Positions 43,546 through 52,253 of a DNA stretch of 52,565 nt are shown here, piece after piece; within the stretch, counting starts at the first letter, position 1; each line of letters starts with the position of its first letter. Under the pieces are notes generated by a model. It did no database searches and was not told where the DNA came from. It saw only the letters and a program-made list of their open reading frames with translations. The position numbers and the translations under genes are program-made. The DNA is from Spirochaetaceae bacterium (GTDB lineage: Bacteria > Spirochaetota > Spirochaetia > Treponematales > Breznakiellaceae): the NCBI GenBank assembly GCA_031290205.1, contig JAITNZ010000098.1, positions 1 through 52,565 on the forward strand, in the 5' to 3' direction.

Positions 43546-44570
43546 CCTACCGACTCAAGATACCTAATAACCGCAAGGGCATCCTCCGCGCTTGATTGGG
43601 GGGGAGGTGATTCGCTGCGAAAGCAGGCAACGGCATCACTCAGCATATTAGAAAAATAAGCGGTCTTTCCCTGCCAGCCGTCTTCGATTTTGATGAGGGA
43701 GCGAAACCCTTCTGCATACGTGCAGGGGGCACTCTGCCAGATTTCAAAAATGCCGTTCCCTATTCTGATGCGTCCCCTCGTGAGCATCATGTCTATTTCA
43801 AACACGAGCAAATCGCTTTCCGCGCCGATTTCGATGACGCATGCAATATTCTTTTGGGGGGGACGCAGGATAGCGGCGCAAAAAAACGCGGTGCCGGTAT
43901 TTTGTTTTAATGGCGCGCCGAAATGTATTTTGTGTTTGAGGGTGCCGCCTGATAAAAACTGAATGGCATCGACTAGGTGAGTGCCGTCATGCCAGAGCAC
44001 ATCGACTAAGCGGCGCGACCTTCCCATAGCGAGTGTCGCCTTTACACTGCAGAGCGCGCCAAGTGTGCCCGCATCTAACACTGATTTTGCTTTGATATAG
44101 TCTGCTGAATAACGCCGCTCGTGATTGATAATTATTTTGAGCTCTCCGCACCGAGTGAGCGCGGCAATTTTCTTTGCATCTTTCAAGGTGTTGGCGAGTG
44201 GTTTTTCACAGATAACTACGGGAATATGATGATGATGCGCCAGCTTACAATAGTGCAGGTGGCTATCAGGATGAGTGGCGATTATCAAGAGAGCGCACTT
44301 GTGTGTGCGTAGCATCACCTCCGCATCGGCATAGACATCGACGCCCCAGCGTTCGCCAAAGAGCCGCCGCCGCTCGGCATCGGTATCGCAGCCACAGACA
44401 AGTGCGCATTCAGGATTAGCCGCAATCGCCCCGCTATGCGTGCAGGGCTTTTCACGCAAACTATCATCCTGCAACAAACTAGCAATACGCCCCAGCCCTA
44501 TGATTCCAACACGAATAGAGGGAACAGGGAACGGGGAACAGGGAACAGAAAAGGTTTTATTTTGATACAT
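43530..44570 (-). CDS. Gfo/Idh/MocA family NAD(P)-dependent oxidoreductase
   Basis: 346 residues. The Rossmann motif IRVGIIGLGRIASLL begins at about residue 19. The motif CEKPLANTLKDA (EKP, catalytic/dinucleotide region) is present, and ...DVLWHDGTHLVDAIQFLSGG matches the conserved Gfo/Idh/MocA second domain. The substrate is probably a sugar or inositol derivative but cannot be told. The first ~17 residues (MYQNKTFSVPCSPFPVPS) are translated from GGGAACA heptads on the other strand (44520-44547) and are not family sequence. A canonical start would sit immediately before IRVGIIG, where no ATG/GTG/TTG is available. Confidence 0.85.
   Translation of the reverse strand: MYQNKTFSVPCSPFPVPSIRVGIIGLGRIASLLQDDSLREKPCTHSGAIAANPECALVCGCDTDAERRRLFGERWGVDVYADAEVMLRTHKCALLIIATHPDSHLHYCKLAHHHHIPVVICEKPLANTLKDAKKIAALTRCGELKIIINHERRYSADYIKAKSVLDAGTLGALCSVKATLAMGRSRRLVDVLWHDGTHLVDAIQFLSGGTLKHKIHFGAPLKQNTGTAFFCAAILRPPQKNIACVIEIGAESDLLVFEIDMMLTRGRIRIGNGIFEIWQSAPCTYAEGFRSLIKIEDGWQGKTAYFSNMLSDAVACFRSESPPPQSSAEDALAVIRYLESVGGSGE
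44520..44547 (-). repeat. Four GGGAACA-type heptads inside the oxidoreductase N-terminus
   Basis: GGGAACA, GGGAACG, GGGAACA, GGGAACA (plus strand) are four uninterrupted 7-nt units. On the coding strand they read TGTTCCC and give SVPCSPFPVPS. One unit gained or lost would put the start codon out of frame with the Rossmann domain. Confidence 0.8.
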
Positions 44571-44626
44571 CAGCGACCTTCATGTGATATTACAATAACC
44601 CGAAGTAAAATCCTACTCCCTGTTCC

Positions 44627-45829
44627 CTACACACTAAAAACCAGCGCGCCGCTTTTAGTATCGCGTCCCTGCGGGACGGGATTATCGATGTGCAGTAATG
44701 TCCCCGATGAACATGAGGCTATGGCTTGCTTCACGCCGCTTAAGAGCGCGAGCCCCCGCTTGGAACAGGCATAGCGTCCATATTCGTTTCCCGCTTCCGT
44801 TAGGGGGAAGCAATCCGATATGATGCGGAAGGTGAGCGCATCCGTTTTTTCTACTCCCTGCTTCGTTGCTAATTTTTTCGCCAGTAGAAAACTGAGCACT
44901 GCCTTCTCTTTGGCAAGCCCTGCTGAGGCTGAAAGTTTCTGTAAGGCAGGGGGGCTGTCGTCAATGTCAAAACTAAAGTGACACCACTTCGAGCCGCGTT
45001 TCCCCCCACGCAGCGCACAGGGGGTGCTCGGCGGACAGGGCGCTTCGATCTGGAGATGCTGAGCCTCGAACGCTTCTTTGAGTGCGCTGATAAACTGAGC
45101 GCAGCGGGGGATGCCGGGTTCTACGACGAGCGCCGCGCCGTGTGCGCTCACCAGCTGCGCTATGAAAGCTGCTTGTTTTGCGGTGAATTGCGCCTGCTGC
45201 CCCGCATCCGTTTGCGGTATCTTCCAGAACGATTCGTTAAACAAATGGACGGCGCATACAAGGCGGGCGGGCGGCAGTTTGTGAGCGATACCAGTATGAT
45301 ATATATCACCATGGATAGTTTTTATTTTCCACGCGGCGCCTTCACCCGCAAAGGCGCTAAAAAGTTTCCGCCCCGCTTCGAGCGCCGCTCTATTATGGTC
45401 AAGGGCGAACAGCGTTATTTTTTGGGAACGTAATTGCGGGAACGATATCCAGAGCGCAAGGGCAAGGGTGAGCGGTCCCGCCCCCAAATCAATAATAGAT
45501 GGAGCGCGCTCATCATCAGTATCATGTAACAATGCTGAGGCTATACAATCCTGTATATCACTCGATGAAAATAGTTTACAGAGGCGGTAGACATTCCACA
45601 TTAAAAAATAACGCATATACGCGTTGAGCATGGCAGGATCGCTGAGGTAGCCCCCGTTTCTTTCGGGACGTGCTGAGGTGAGGAGCCGCGAAAGTTCCGC
45701 TATCGTGCGGGGAAGCGTTATGATAAATTTACGCGGCAGCGGATATGTTGTATCAATACAAATATTGAGGGCGGTTAATAGTTCGCATGCTTCGCCAGAG
45801 AGCGGCTTAAACAAGGCATTCATCATCAT
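44627..45829 (-). CDS. Rsm22-like (METTL17-type) ribosomal small-subunit methyltransferase-like protein
   Basis: About 400 residues. An S-adenosylmethionine fold is visible with motif I SIIDLGAGPLTLALAL, then KITLFALDHNRAAL and LVCAVHLFNES. The second half has conserved Cys and His in PCPPSTPCAL and KWCHFSF, typical of Rsm22 proteins, where they bind an iron-sulfur cluster. Rsm22 proteins associate with the small ribosomal subunit. The start at 45829 (MMMNALFKPLSG) is chosen because upstream in-frame sequence overlaps the MerR gene; it still overlaps that gene by ~23 nt. The frame remains open to 45976. It is probably co-transcribed with merR and der. Confidence 0.78.
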   Translation of the reverse strand: MMMNALFKPLSGEACELLTALNICIDTTYPLPRKFIITLPRTIAELSRLLTSARPERNGGYLSDPAMLNAYMRYFLMWNVYRLCKLFSSSDIQDCIASALLHDTDDERAPSIIDLGAGPLTLALALWISFPQLRSQKITLFALDHNRAALEAGRKLFSAFAGEGAAWKIKTIHGDIYHTGIAHKLPPARLVCAVHLFNESFWKIPQTDAGQQAQFTAKQAAFIAQLVSAHGAALVVEPGIPRCAQFISALKEAFEAQHLQIEAPCPPSTPCALRGGKRGSKWCHFSFDIDDSPPALQKLSASAGLAKEKAVLSFLLAKKLATKQGVEKTDALTFRIISDCFPLTEAGNEYGRYACSKRGLALLSGVKQAIASCSSGTLLHIDNPVPQGRDTKSGALVFSV

Positions 45830-46142
45830 TACCGCGCTGCTTATTGGTATAATATATCTGTAACAACTCGGAACGGAATGCTTCGATATCAGCTTTTCTA
45901 TCCTGATTACAGCCTGATAATTCTTCAAGCAGGACATCCCGCGCGCCTTCCACCGTATATTTTTTTGTATGCACAAGATATTTTATGCGAAGGAGGAGCT
46001 GCACATCCTTCGTTGAATAGAGAAACTTCCCCATGCTGTCCTTTTTTGGCTGAATCATCGGGATTTCTTTCTCCCAATACCGGATAATATGCCCCTTCTC
46101 GCCAAGGAGTTTTTCCAAATCTTTATTGGTGTATGTGTTCAT
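45807..46142 (-). CDS. MerR-family transcriptional regulator
   Basis: 111 residues from the start at 46142 (MNTYTNKDLEKLLGEKGHIIRYWEKEIPMIQP). The N-terminal MerR winged helix-turn-helix is clear, including the Arg-Tyr-Trp after the recognition helix. The short C-terminal part (LLEELSGCNQDRKADIEAFRSELLQIYYTNKQ) has no metal-binding cysteine pattern. The start overlaps the der stop (ATGA), giving a der-merR-rsm22 unit. The role and ligand are unknown. Confidence 0.85.
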   Translation of the reverse strand: MNTYTNKDLEKLLGEKGHIIRYWEKEIPMIQPKKDSMGKFLYSTKDVQLLLRIKYLVHTKKYTVEGARDVLLEELSGCNQDRKADIEAFRSELLQIYYTNKQRGNDDECLV

Positions 46143-47545
46143 GTTTTCGTTCCGCGCCTTTCCTTCCTTGACGGGCATATATCAAGCTGGACGGGTATCA
46201 GCGAATAACCGGCATCTTTGCGGAGTTTATTGCAGATATACGAACCGTAGGATTCGGTAAACGCCTGCGGTCGTGATACAAACAACTTGAATATTGCAGG
46301 ATTATCAGAAACCTGTAAACCATATTTGATTTTGAAACGCGTATGCGGTCCCGAAGGCGGCGGATACTCACTCTGCCATTTTTCAAGCAGCCCGTTGAAT
46401 GTCGAAGTCTCGATCCTCCGCGTAAGCTGGCTATATATTTTTATAGTCGTGCTGAGCAGTTCGCTTACGCCGTCTCCGGTTTTTGCGCTTAGGGGGATTA
46501 TAGGCGCATACTCCATCTTGGCGAATAAAAAATGAATCCTGTCGCGCACGGCATTGAAAGTGTTTTTAACATCCCCCATTAAATCCCATTTGTTTAACAC
46601 AAAGATTACGCCGCAGCCCCTGTCGCAGGCAAGTGCGGTAATTTTTTTATCCTGTTCGGATAGCCCTTCCTCCGCGTCAATCATCAAGACGGCAACATCA
46701 CATTCATCCAGTGTTTTTATTGCGCGGTTTACCGAATAGTATTCAATGTTTTCTTCAACGCGGCTGCGCCGCCTGATACCGGCGGTATCCAACACCAGAA
46801 AGTGTTTTTCTTTCCACGTAAACGCCCCTTCGATAACATCCCGCGTGGTGCCCGGTATGTTGCTTACCAAAGAATTATCCGACGAAGTAAGCCTGTTCGA
46901 TAATGTTGATTTACCGGTATTCGGTTTGCCAAGCAGCGCGATTTTTATCGTTCGTGTCTCGACATCATCTAATTCTACTTTTGAAAAATCGAGCTTTGCA
47001 ATAATCGCGTCTGCTAACTGTCCTATATTATCACCATGCTCCGCTGATATAAGATAAATATTTTCAAAGCCGAATGATAACACATTATATGCTTCACTGA
47101 GGAGCCTCCCGCCTTCAGTTTTATTGACGACGGGAATTATTTTTTTTTGCAGGGAGCGCAGGACATTGATAAATTCTTCGTCCTCTCCGGTAATTTCACC
47201 GGCGGCAAACATTAAAATAATAATATCAGCTTGCTTTAAGGTGTCCAAACTTTTTTCGATAACAAGATCATCAATAGTATCGATAGTGCCAGACGCTCTG
47301 TTGCTCGGCGCTCTTTTTTTTTCGCGGTCGAGCTTATAGCCGCCGGTGTCAATCAAGCGGACAGGCATACCGGCAATGAATACCACCATTTCGACGGCGT
47401 CCCGCGTAACACCGGGAGTGGGGTCGGTTATCGTCCGCCGTGTATGGGCAAAGCGATTGAATAATGTTGATTTACCCACATTGGGGCGTCCGGCAAGAAC
47501 GACAGACGGCAGATTGCGATACTTTAATTCGGGTAAAAATAACAT
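46139..47545 (-). CDS. der: Ribosome biogenesis GTPase Der (EngA)
   Basis: 468 residues with two tandem GTPase domains and a C-terminal KH-like domain. P-loops are GRPNVGKSTLFNRF and GKPNTGKSTLSNRL, with DTGGY and DTAGIRRR switch II motifs. The second G4 motif is the usual NKWD. The first reads NKTEG, with Glu for the usual Asp. The KH-like end includes PPSGPHTRFKIKYGLQVSDNPAIFKLFVSRP. Der helps 50S subunit assembly. AAGGAAC precedes the ATG. It is flanked by yicC upstream on the same strand with a 1-bp gap, so the genes murC, yicC, der, merR and rsm22-like form a run. Confidence 0.95.
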   Translation of the reverse strand: MLFLPELKYRNLPSVVLAGRPNVGKSTLFNRFAHTRRTITDPTPGVTRDAVEMVVFIAGMPVRLIDTGGYKLDREKKRAPSNRASGTIDTIDDLVIEKSLDTLKQADIIILMFAAGEITGEDEEFINVLRSLQKKIIPVVNKTEGGRLLSEAYNVLSFGFENIYLISAEHGDNIGQLADAIIAKLDFSKVELDDVETRTIKIALLGKPNTGKSTLSNRLTSSDNSLVSNIPGTTRDVIEGAFTWKEKHFLVLDTAGIRRRSRVEENIEYYSVNRAIKTLDECDVAVLMIDAEEGLSEQDKKITALACDRGCGVIFVLNKWDLMGDVKNTFNAVRDRIHFLFAKMEYAPIIPLSAKTGDGVSELLSTTIKIYSQLTRRIETSTFNGLLEKWQSEYPPPSGPHTRFKIKYGLQVSDNPAIFKLFVSRPQAFTESYGSYICNKLRKDAGYSLIPVQLDICPSRKERRGTKT

Positions 47546-47546
47546 A

Positions 47547-48431
47547 TTATTCGATGTTCCTTAGCTGCTCTCTAATATTTTCAAGTGAGTCTTTCATATT
47601 AACAACCAACTTGCTTACCTCTAACAGCGTGCTCTTCGAACCTATCGTGTTGATTTCGCGCGCAATTTCCTGCGAAAGGAAATCGAGTTTTTTTCCCGGA
47701 CTTTTATTTCGCTTTGTTTCAGCGCGAAACTCTTTCATGTGGGCGTCCAAGCGGCTGATTTCTTCGGCTATCGTATATTTCATCAGGAGGATAGCAGTCT
47801 CGGCAAGCACGCGGTTATCGTCCACGCCGTCAATGTGTAATTCTTCAAAACGTTTTTTTATATTTTCTTTTATTGCTCCTTCAATTTGAGGAACATAAGC
47901 GGCAATCTCTTTAACAGCGTTTTCGATTGTTTCAATATGTAAAAAAATATTTTTTTCTGTATGCAAGCCCTCGCGTTCCCGTTCGACGCAAAATCTTTCA
48001 AGCGCGCTCACGAAGTGCGGTTTTATCAATTCCCATTTACTATCACAGCAGATTGATGTATCTTCGATTTCCAGCACTCCTTGTAATGCCATAAACTGGG
48101 AGAGGTTCACGCGGCTCTCAAATTGCACTGAGGAGTCCCGCGCTTCTTGCATAATGCGCTCCCCTGCCGCGATATAGGCGGCTGCCGCATTTGTATTGAC
48201 GGACACTGCAAAAGCGGGGGCGGCTTCTTTTATCTGCACATTAATTTCTACTTTACCGCGTCTGCAATAATCACTCACGAGACGGCGCAGCTCAGTTTCG
48301 TATTTTGAAAAATAACGCGGCATGGTGATAGACATTTCGAGGTAGCGGCTGTTATATCCTTTTATTTCAAGCGTGGCGGAAAAATCTTCATACTGAACTT
48401 CGAGGGCGGAAAAACCTGTCATGCTATTCAT
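47547..48431 (-). CDS. yicC: YicC family protein
   Basis: 294 residues. It starts MNSMTGFSALEVQYEDFSATLEIKGYNSRYLE, the family signature, and ends with the conserved C-terminal helix (GKKLDFLSQEIAREINTIGSKSTLLEVSKLVVNMKDSLENIREQLRNIE). YicC is an endoribonuclease-type protein affecting RNA turnover. The start at 48431 has GGGAG 7 nt upstream; the longer open frame to 48500 is not conserved. It overlaps the murC end by 8 nt and is followed directly by der. Confidence 0.9.
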   Translation of the reverse strand: MNSMTGFSALEVQYEDFSATLEIKGYNSRYLEMSITMPRYFSKYETELRRLVSDYCRRGKVEINVQIKEAAPAFAVSVNTNAAAAYIAAGERIMQEARDSSVQFESRVNLSQFMALQGVLEIEDTSICCDSKWELIKPHFVSALERFCVEREREGLHTEKNIFLHIETIENAVKEIAAYVPQIEGAIKENIKKRFEELHIDGVDDNRVLAETAILLMKYTIAEEISRLDAHMKEFRAETKRNKSPGKKLDFLSQEIAREINTIGSKSTLLEVSKLVVNMKDSLENIREQLRNIE

Positions 48432-49917
48432 TTTTTTTCTCCCTTTGTTCCCCCCCCAAAAAATCATCGTATGCGCTTTTACCAAGCTGCCAGTTATCAC
48501 CGGCGCCCATCGTTATACATATATCACCTTCCTGTAAGGTGCCTCTGAGGAACGATGCCGCATCGAGCGGCTCCTCAAAATATATAACGTTTGCGTGCTG
48601 CGCTCGCACTCTTTCAAAAAGCGTCCGCCCGTGGACGCCGCCTGAAAAGTTCTCGCGCGCCGAGGCATATATCTTGTGGAGTATCAGTATATCAGCATCG
48701 CTAAATGCCGAGGCAAATTCATCAAGCAGCGCGGCGGTTCGCGTGTAGGTATGCGACATGAAGCTTACGACTATCCTGCGACTGGGATAAAAAAGTTTTA
48801 AGCCCGCGAGGGTTGTCTTTATCGCGCTTGGATGATGTGCATAATCATCCATGAAGAGCACGCCGCCTACCTCACCTACAATTTCTGAACGCCGCTTACT
48901 CCCGCGAAATTCTTCCAGCGCCCGCGCGGCTTCAAGAGCTAGGGAATCTAGCGTTGCCGCATCCAAAGTGCCGCGTTCTTTTTTAACAAGCAAAAAGAAC
49001 AATGCTAACGCGGCGCTTGCGTTCAACACATTGTGGTCGCCCGGCACACGCAGGGTAAATGTTTGCCGGAACCCCGCAAGCGTCCAAAGAGAACGCTCGT
49101 TTTCTACAGTAGATGATAAAATTCTATAATCACCTTGCGCCGTCCGCCCATACTCCGTGTAGTGGATGTCCCCCCGCTCACCTTTGATTATTTCCGCCGC
49201 TTCCCTCGCACCCGCATCATCGGCACAGTATATGAGGCAGCCGCCTTCCGGTAGCAATCTGATATACGCAAGAAACGCATCGCGTATTGATTCATACGTC
49301 GGGAAAAAATCTTGATGGTCGCTTTCAATCGAAGTAAGTATGATGCTTGTGGGGTGGAACGACAAAAAATGATTGCGGTATTCGCAGGTTTCGGCAATAA
49401 AATATTTGTTACCAAGCGACAATGTTGAACGCCCGTTAAAGGTGCTGACGGCGCTTCCCGCAAGCACCTGCGCGGGGAGTTTTGCTTTTTTAAGGAGCGT
49501 CCCCGCGAGCGCGGTCGTCGTCGTCTTGCCATGCACTCCGGCAATGCCGGTAGCCTCGAAGAGCGCCGAATATGCGCCGAGCGCCTCAGTATATTTTAAG
49601 AGCGGCAGTCCGCGCTTCACGGCTTCCCGCACTTCGCTATTGCTCTCCGCACTGTAGGCGGCTGAATGGATGACGAGCGCGGCATCCTCTGGGATATGCG
49701 CGGCATCGAATGATTCATAATAGGGAATCCCCAACTCTTTGAGTATTGCATCGGTATAAAAAACATCGCTGGTGTCGGAGCCCGATATTTTTGCCGCCGC
49801 CGCTCCCCCCCCAAAAAAACCGTGGAGCAACTCGGCAAGAGCGCACATTCCGGTGCCTTTTATTCCAATAAAATAAACCGGTGAGCCGCTCTCGAGAATT
49901 TTTGCAAAAGCATCCAT
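48424..49917 (-). CDS. murC: UDP-N-acetylmuramate--L-alanine ligase (MurC)
   Basis: 497 residues. This ATP-dependent ligase adds the first amino acid of the peptidoglycan stem. It has the N-terminal nucleotide-sugar domain FIGIKGTGMCALAELL, the ATP loop GVHGKTTTTALAGTLL, the central DHNVLNASAALALFF, MDDYAHHPSAIKTTLAGL and a C-terminal FMSHTYTRTAALLDEFASAF. The FIGIKGTGM variant of the usual GIGGIGM motif is familiar from treponemes. The ATG lies a few nt after the tag stop, so the two genes are probably co-transcribed. Confidence 0.92.
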   Translation of the reverse strand: MDAFAKILESGSPVYFIGIKGTGMCALAELLHGFFGGGAAAAKISGSDTSDVFYTDAILKELGIPYYESFDAAHIPEDAALVIHSAAYSAESNSEVREAVKRGLPLLKYTEALGAYSALFEATGIAGVHGKTTTTALAGTLLKKAKLPAQVLAGSAVSTFNGRSTLSLGNKYFIAETCEYRNHFLSFHPTSIILTSIESDHQDFFPTYESIRDAFLAYIRLLPEGGCLIYCADDAGAREAAEIIKGERGDIHYTEYGRTAQGDYRILSSTVENERSLWTLAGFRQTFTLRVPGDHNVLNASAALALFFLLVKKERGTLDAATLDSLALEAARALEEFRGSKRRSEIVGEVGGVLFMDDYAHHPSAIKTTLAGLKLFYPSRRIVVSFMSHTYTRTAALLDEFASAFSDADILILHKIYASARENFSGGVHGRTLFERVRAQHANVIYFEEPLDAASFLRGTLQEGDICITMGAGDNWQLGKSAYDDFLGGEQREKKNE

Positions 49918-49921
49918 GGTT

Positions 49922-50554
49922 TTATAATTCCATCACTTCGTGGTAGCGGAAGCAGCTTGTGATGTGGTCGTTCATCAGTCCTGCTGCCTGCATAAAGGCG
50001 TATATGATAACAGGACCTACAAAGGTGAAGCCGCGTTTTTTTAATTCTTTCGAAATTTGTTCCGAAAGCGGCGTCGATGCGGGGATTTCTTTTAATGTTT
50101 TATATTTGTTAATAATTGGTTTTCCGTCGACAAAATCCCAGAGCCAGTCTGAAAACGAAGCGCCCTTTTCGGCAAACTCAAGATAGGCGCGCGCGTTTTT
50201 TACCACCGATATAATTTTTAATTTATTGCGGATGATTCCCGCGTTGCCTATCAGCCGCTCAAAATCTTTATCGGTATAGCGGACGATTTTTTCGGCGTCG
50301 AACTTATCGAAGGCGGCGCGGTATGCTTCACGCCGTTTGAGAATCGTTATCCACGAAAGACCGGCTTGCGCCCCATCGAGTATCAGGAACTCAAAAAGTT
50401 TTTGGCTGTCCCGCAGGGGCACCCCCCACTCCTCATCATGGTAACGAGCATATTCCTCATCACCTTCGCACCACTCGCACCTTTGAAGAAGGGGTTTGGG
50501 GTTTGGGGTTTGGGGTTTGGGGAAGATTTCACTTCGTAATTTTTTTTCACTCAT
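49922..50554 (-). CDS. tag: DNA-3-methyladenine glycosylase I, with repeat-encoded tail
   Basis: About 210 residues. The base-excision enzyme removes 3-methyladenine. Family sequence starts at RCEWCEGDEEYARYHDEEWGVPL. Zinc ligands are the N-terminal Cys, His in YHDEEWG, and His/Cys in NDHITSCFRY near the end. ILDGAQAGLSWITILKRR is the conserved core. The N-terminal stretch MSEKKLRSEIFP and PKPQTPNPKPLLQ is translated from a start module and GGGGTTT heptads (50491-50522). Tag proteins normally start at about M-x-R-C, so the native start appears to have been replaced by the repeat. ATG 50554 is listed; an adjacent in-frame GTG is at 50557. No Shine-Dalgarno precedes either. Confidence 0.88.
   Translation of the reverse strand: MSEKKLRSEIFPKPQTPNPKPLLQRCEWCEGDEEYARYHDEEWGVPLRDSQKLFEFLILDGAQAGLSWITILKRREAYRAAFDKFDAEKIVRYTDKDFERLIGNAGIIRNKLKIISVVKNARAYLEFAEKGASFSDWLWDFVDGKPIINKYKTLKEIPASTPLSEQISKELKKRGFTFVGPVIIYAFMQAAGLMNDHITSCFRYHEVMEL
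50491..50522 (-). repeat. GGGGTTT heptads inside the tag N-terminus
   Basis: Four perfect GGGGTTT units plus GGGG on the plus strand. They code for PKPQTPNPKPL in tag. Five G4 tracts separated by TTT give the classic G-quadruplex sequence, on the strand opposite to the tag mRNA. Confidence 0.85.
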
Positions 50555-50557
50555 CAC

Positions 50558-50765
50558 TCACTCACTCATTTTGAAGAGGGGTATGGGGGGGAGATGAAGG
50601 GAACAGGGAAGAGGGAACGGGGAACAGGGGAAGATTTCACTTTGAAATTTTTTTCCACTCATCACGCCTCGTTACTCAGTCCTCACTCATACCTCATACC
50701 TCGTCACTCCCGCACTCATCACTATTCACTATTCACTGTTCACTGTTCACTGTTCACTGTTCACT
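50558..50765 (-). repeat. Second start-module copy and TTCACTG heptads between tag and rseP
   Basis: GGGAACA-type heptads (50599-50633) adjoin a second copy of the start module. On the minus strand this gives an open frame of 34 codons (50662-50558) starting MSGKKFQSEIFPCSPF and ending at a stop directly before the GTG/ATG of tag. Further on, six 7-nt units of ATTCACT/GTTCACT run from 50724 to 50765. Probably not a gene, but the frame matches the tails of tag and truA. Confidence 0.65.
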
Positions 50766-50777
50766 ATCATCCATTGC

Positions 50778-52142
50778 TCACTTTCCTGCGAAAAAAAGTA
50801 TGTCGCCGGCTATGGCGAATAGCATCAAGCCGGCTATGATGACGACGCCGGCTGTTTGAAACGCTTGCACTACTTTTGGGTGGAGGGGTTTGCGATGCAG
50901 TATCTCCACTATAAAGAGGATTATCAAACCGCCGTCTAAAACAGGAAGCGGTAAGAGGTTGGTCACGCCGAGCGCGATGGAGATGAGCGCGAGAAAATTT
51001 CCCAGCGAGCGCAGCCCGTCTGAAAAACTCTGCCCGAAGCCGCTTGCGGCTATATCGCCGACCATCCATGTGATGCGCGCCGGACCGGAGACCGATTGCG
51101 TCAGGTCGATGCCGCGGAAGAGCAGGCGGAAACTGCGGACGGTCGTTGCCAGCGTCCAGTAGGCTTCATCCACACCTTTGGCGATTGCGCCGAAAATCGA
51201 ATAGTCCGGCGTGTGGTAGAGCACGCTCTGCCATTCGATGCCGAGGCCCTCGGACTCGCCATCCGGCATCTGGATATCCGCGCTGAACAACGCATCGCCT
51301 CGTTCGTATTCAATAGGGATGCTTGAAGGGAGTTCGCCGCCGTCCTTGAACATGCGGTAAAGCGCGGCGGTGTAGGCGATTTCCTGTCCGTTTATGCTGA
51401 GGATGCGGTCGCCCGCGCACAGCCCTGCCGCCGCCGCCGGACTGCCCGCCTGAATGCTGCCAACGATAGGCTCGGTATAGGCGAAGATGCCTATCATCCC
51501 CGCGCCGCTTTCCTTTTGTAGTTCGGGCTCCAGTTCAAGCGCGAGTGTTTTTCCGCCGCGATCGATAGTAAAGCGCATTCTCTTTTCGGCGCTGGTCGCC
51601 ACGATGCGCTGGACTTCGCTGTAATTATCGATTTTTCTGCCGTCAATGGCGCGTATGCGGTCGCCGGTTTCGAGCCCCGCTCTGTCGGCTGGACTCGATA
51701 CCGACGGGTCGATGTCGCGCAGCAGCACGATTCGGTTATCCATTGTGCGGTATTCAAAGCCCGCGCCCCAGATGATGGCGAAAACAAGCGCCGCAAAAAT
51801 TATATTGAAGAAGGGTCCGGCAAACGCAGTGATAATTCTGCGCCATGGTTTCGCGCCGAAAAACGTCCCCTCTTTTTGATTCACGGCATTGCGGTTATTT
51901 TCCCACGCTTCCTTGAAGTCGTTATCGCCCGCCATTTTGCAATAGCCGCCAATAGGAAACATGCCGATACGATATTCCACGGCGCCGATTTTCTTTTTCC
52001 ATATCGGCGTCCCCCAGCCGATTGAAAACGCGTCAACCGTGATGCCGACGGCACGCGCGGCGATAAAATGCCCCAACTCGTGCACAAAAACCACCACGCC
52101 AAGCCCGATAAGCCCTAAAATTATTTTTATAAGTATCATCAT
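50778..52142 (-). CDS. rseP: RIP metalloprotease RseP (site-2 protease)
   Basis: 454 residues. The zinc motif HELGH is at residues 21-25 in the first membrane helix. Two PDZ domains follow (RAGLETGDRIRAIDGRKIDNYSEV... and PAAAAGLCAGDRILSINGQEI). The C-terminal membrane part has NLLPLPVLDGGLIILF, with the third zinc ligand Asp. It cleaves membrane-spanning anti-sigma factors or signal peptides. The start at 52142 (MMILIKII) fits the family; the frame is open to 52184. The Shine-Dalgarno is weak. It is preceded by ~420 bp with no confident gene. Confidence 0.92.
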   Translation of the reverse strand: MMILIKIILGLIGLGVVVFVHELGHFIAARAVGITVDAFSIGWGTPIWKKKIGAVEYRIGMFPIGGYCKMAGDNDFKEAWENNRNAVNQKEGTFFGAKPWRRIITAFAGPFFNIIFAALVFAIIWGAGFEYRTMDNRIVLLRDIDPSVSSPADRAGLETGDRIRAIDGRKIDNYSEVQRIVATSAEKRMRFTIDRGGKTLALELEPELQKESGAGMIGIFAYTEPIVGSIQAGSPAAAAGLCAGDRILSINGQEIAYTAALYRMFKDGGELPSSIPIEYERGDALFSADIQMPDGESEGLGIEWQSVLYHTPDYSIFGAIAKGVDEAYWTLATTVRSFRLLFRGIDLTQSVSGPARITWMVGDIAASGFGQSFSDGLRSLGNFLALISIALGVTNLLPLPVLDGGLIILFIVEILHRKPLHPKVVQAFQTAGVVIIAGLMLFAIAGDILFFAGK

Positions 52143-52253
52143 AATTGTTTTATTGAAGGTATCAGATGGAAGGTCAAAAGTCAATATGCCGAAGGATGGG
52201 TGCGGACATTCTTTTTCAGCATTTTCAAATTGTCCGCGAATAGACGCGAATAA

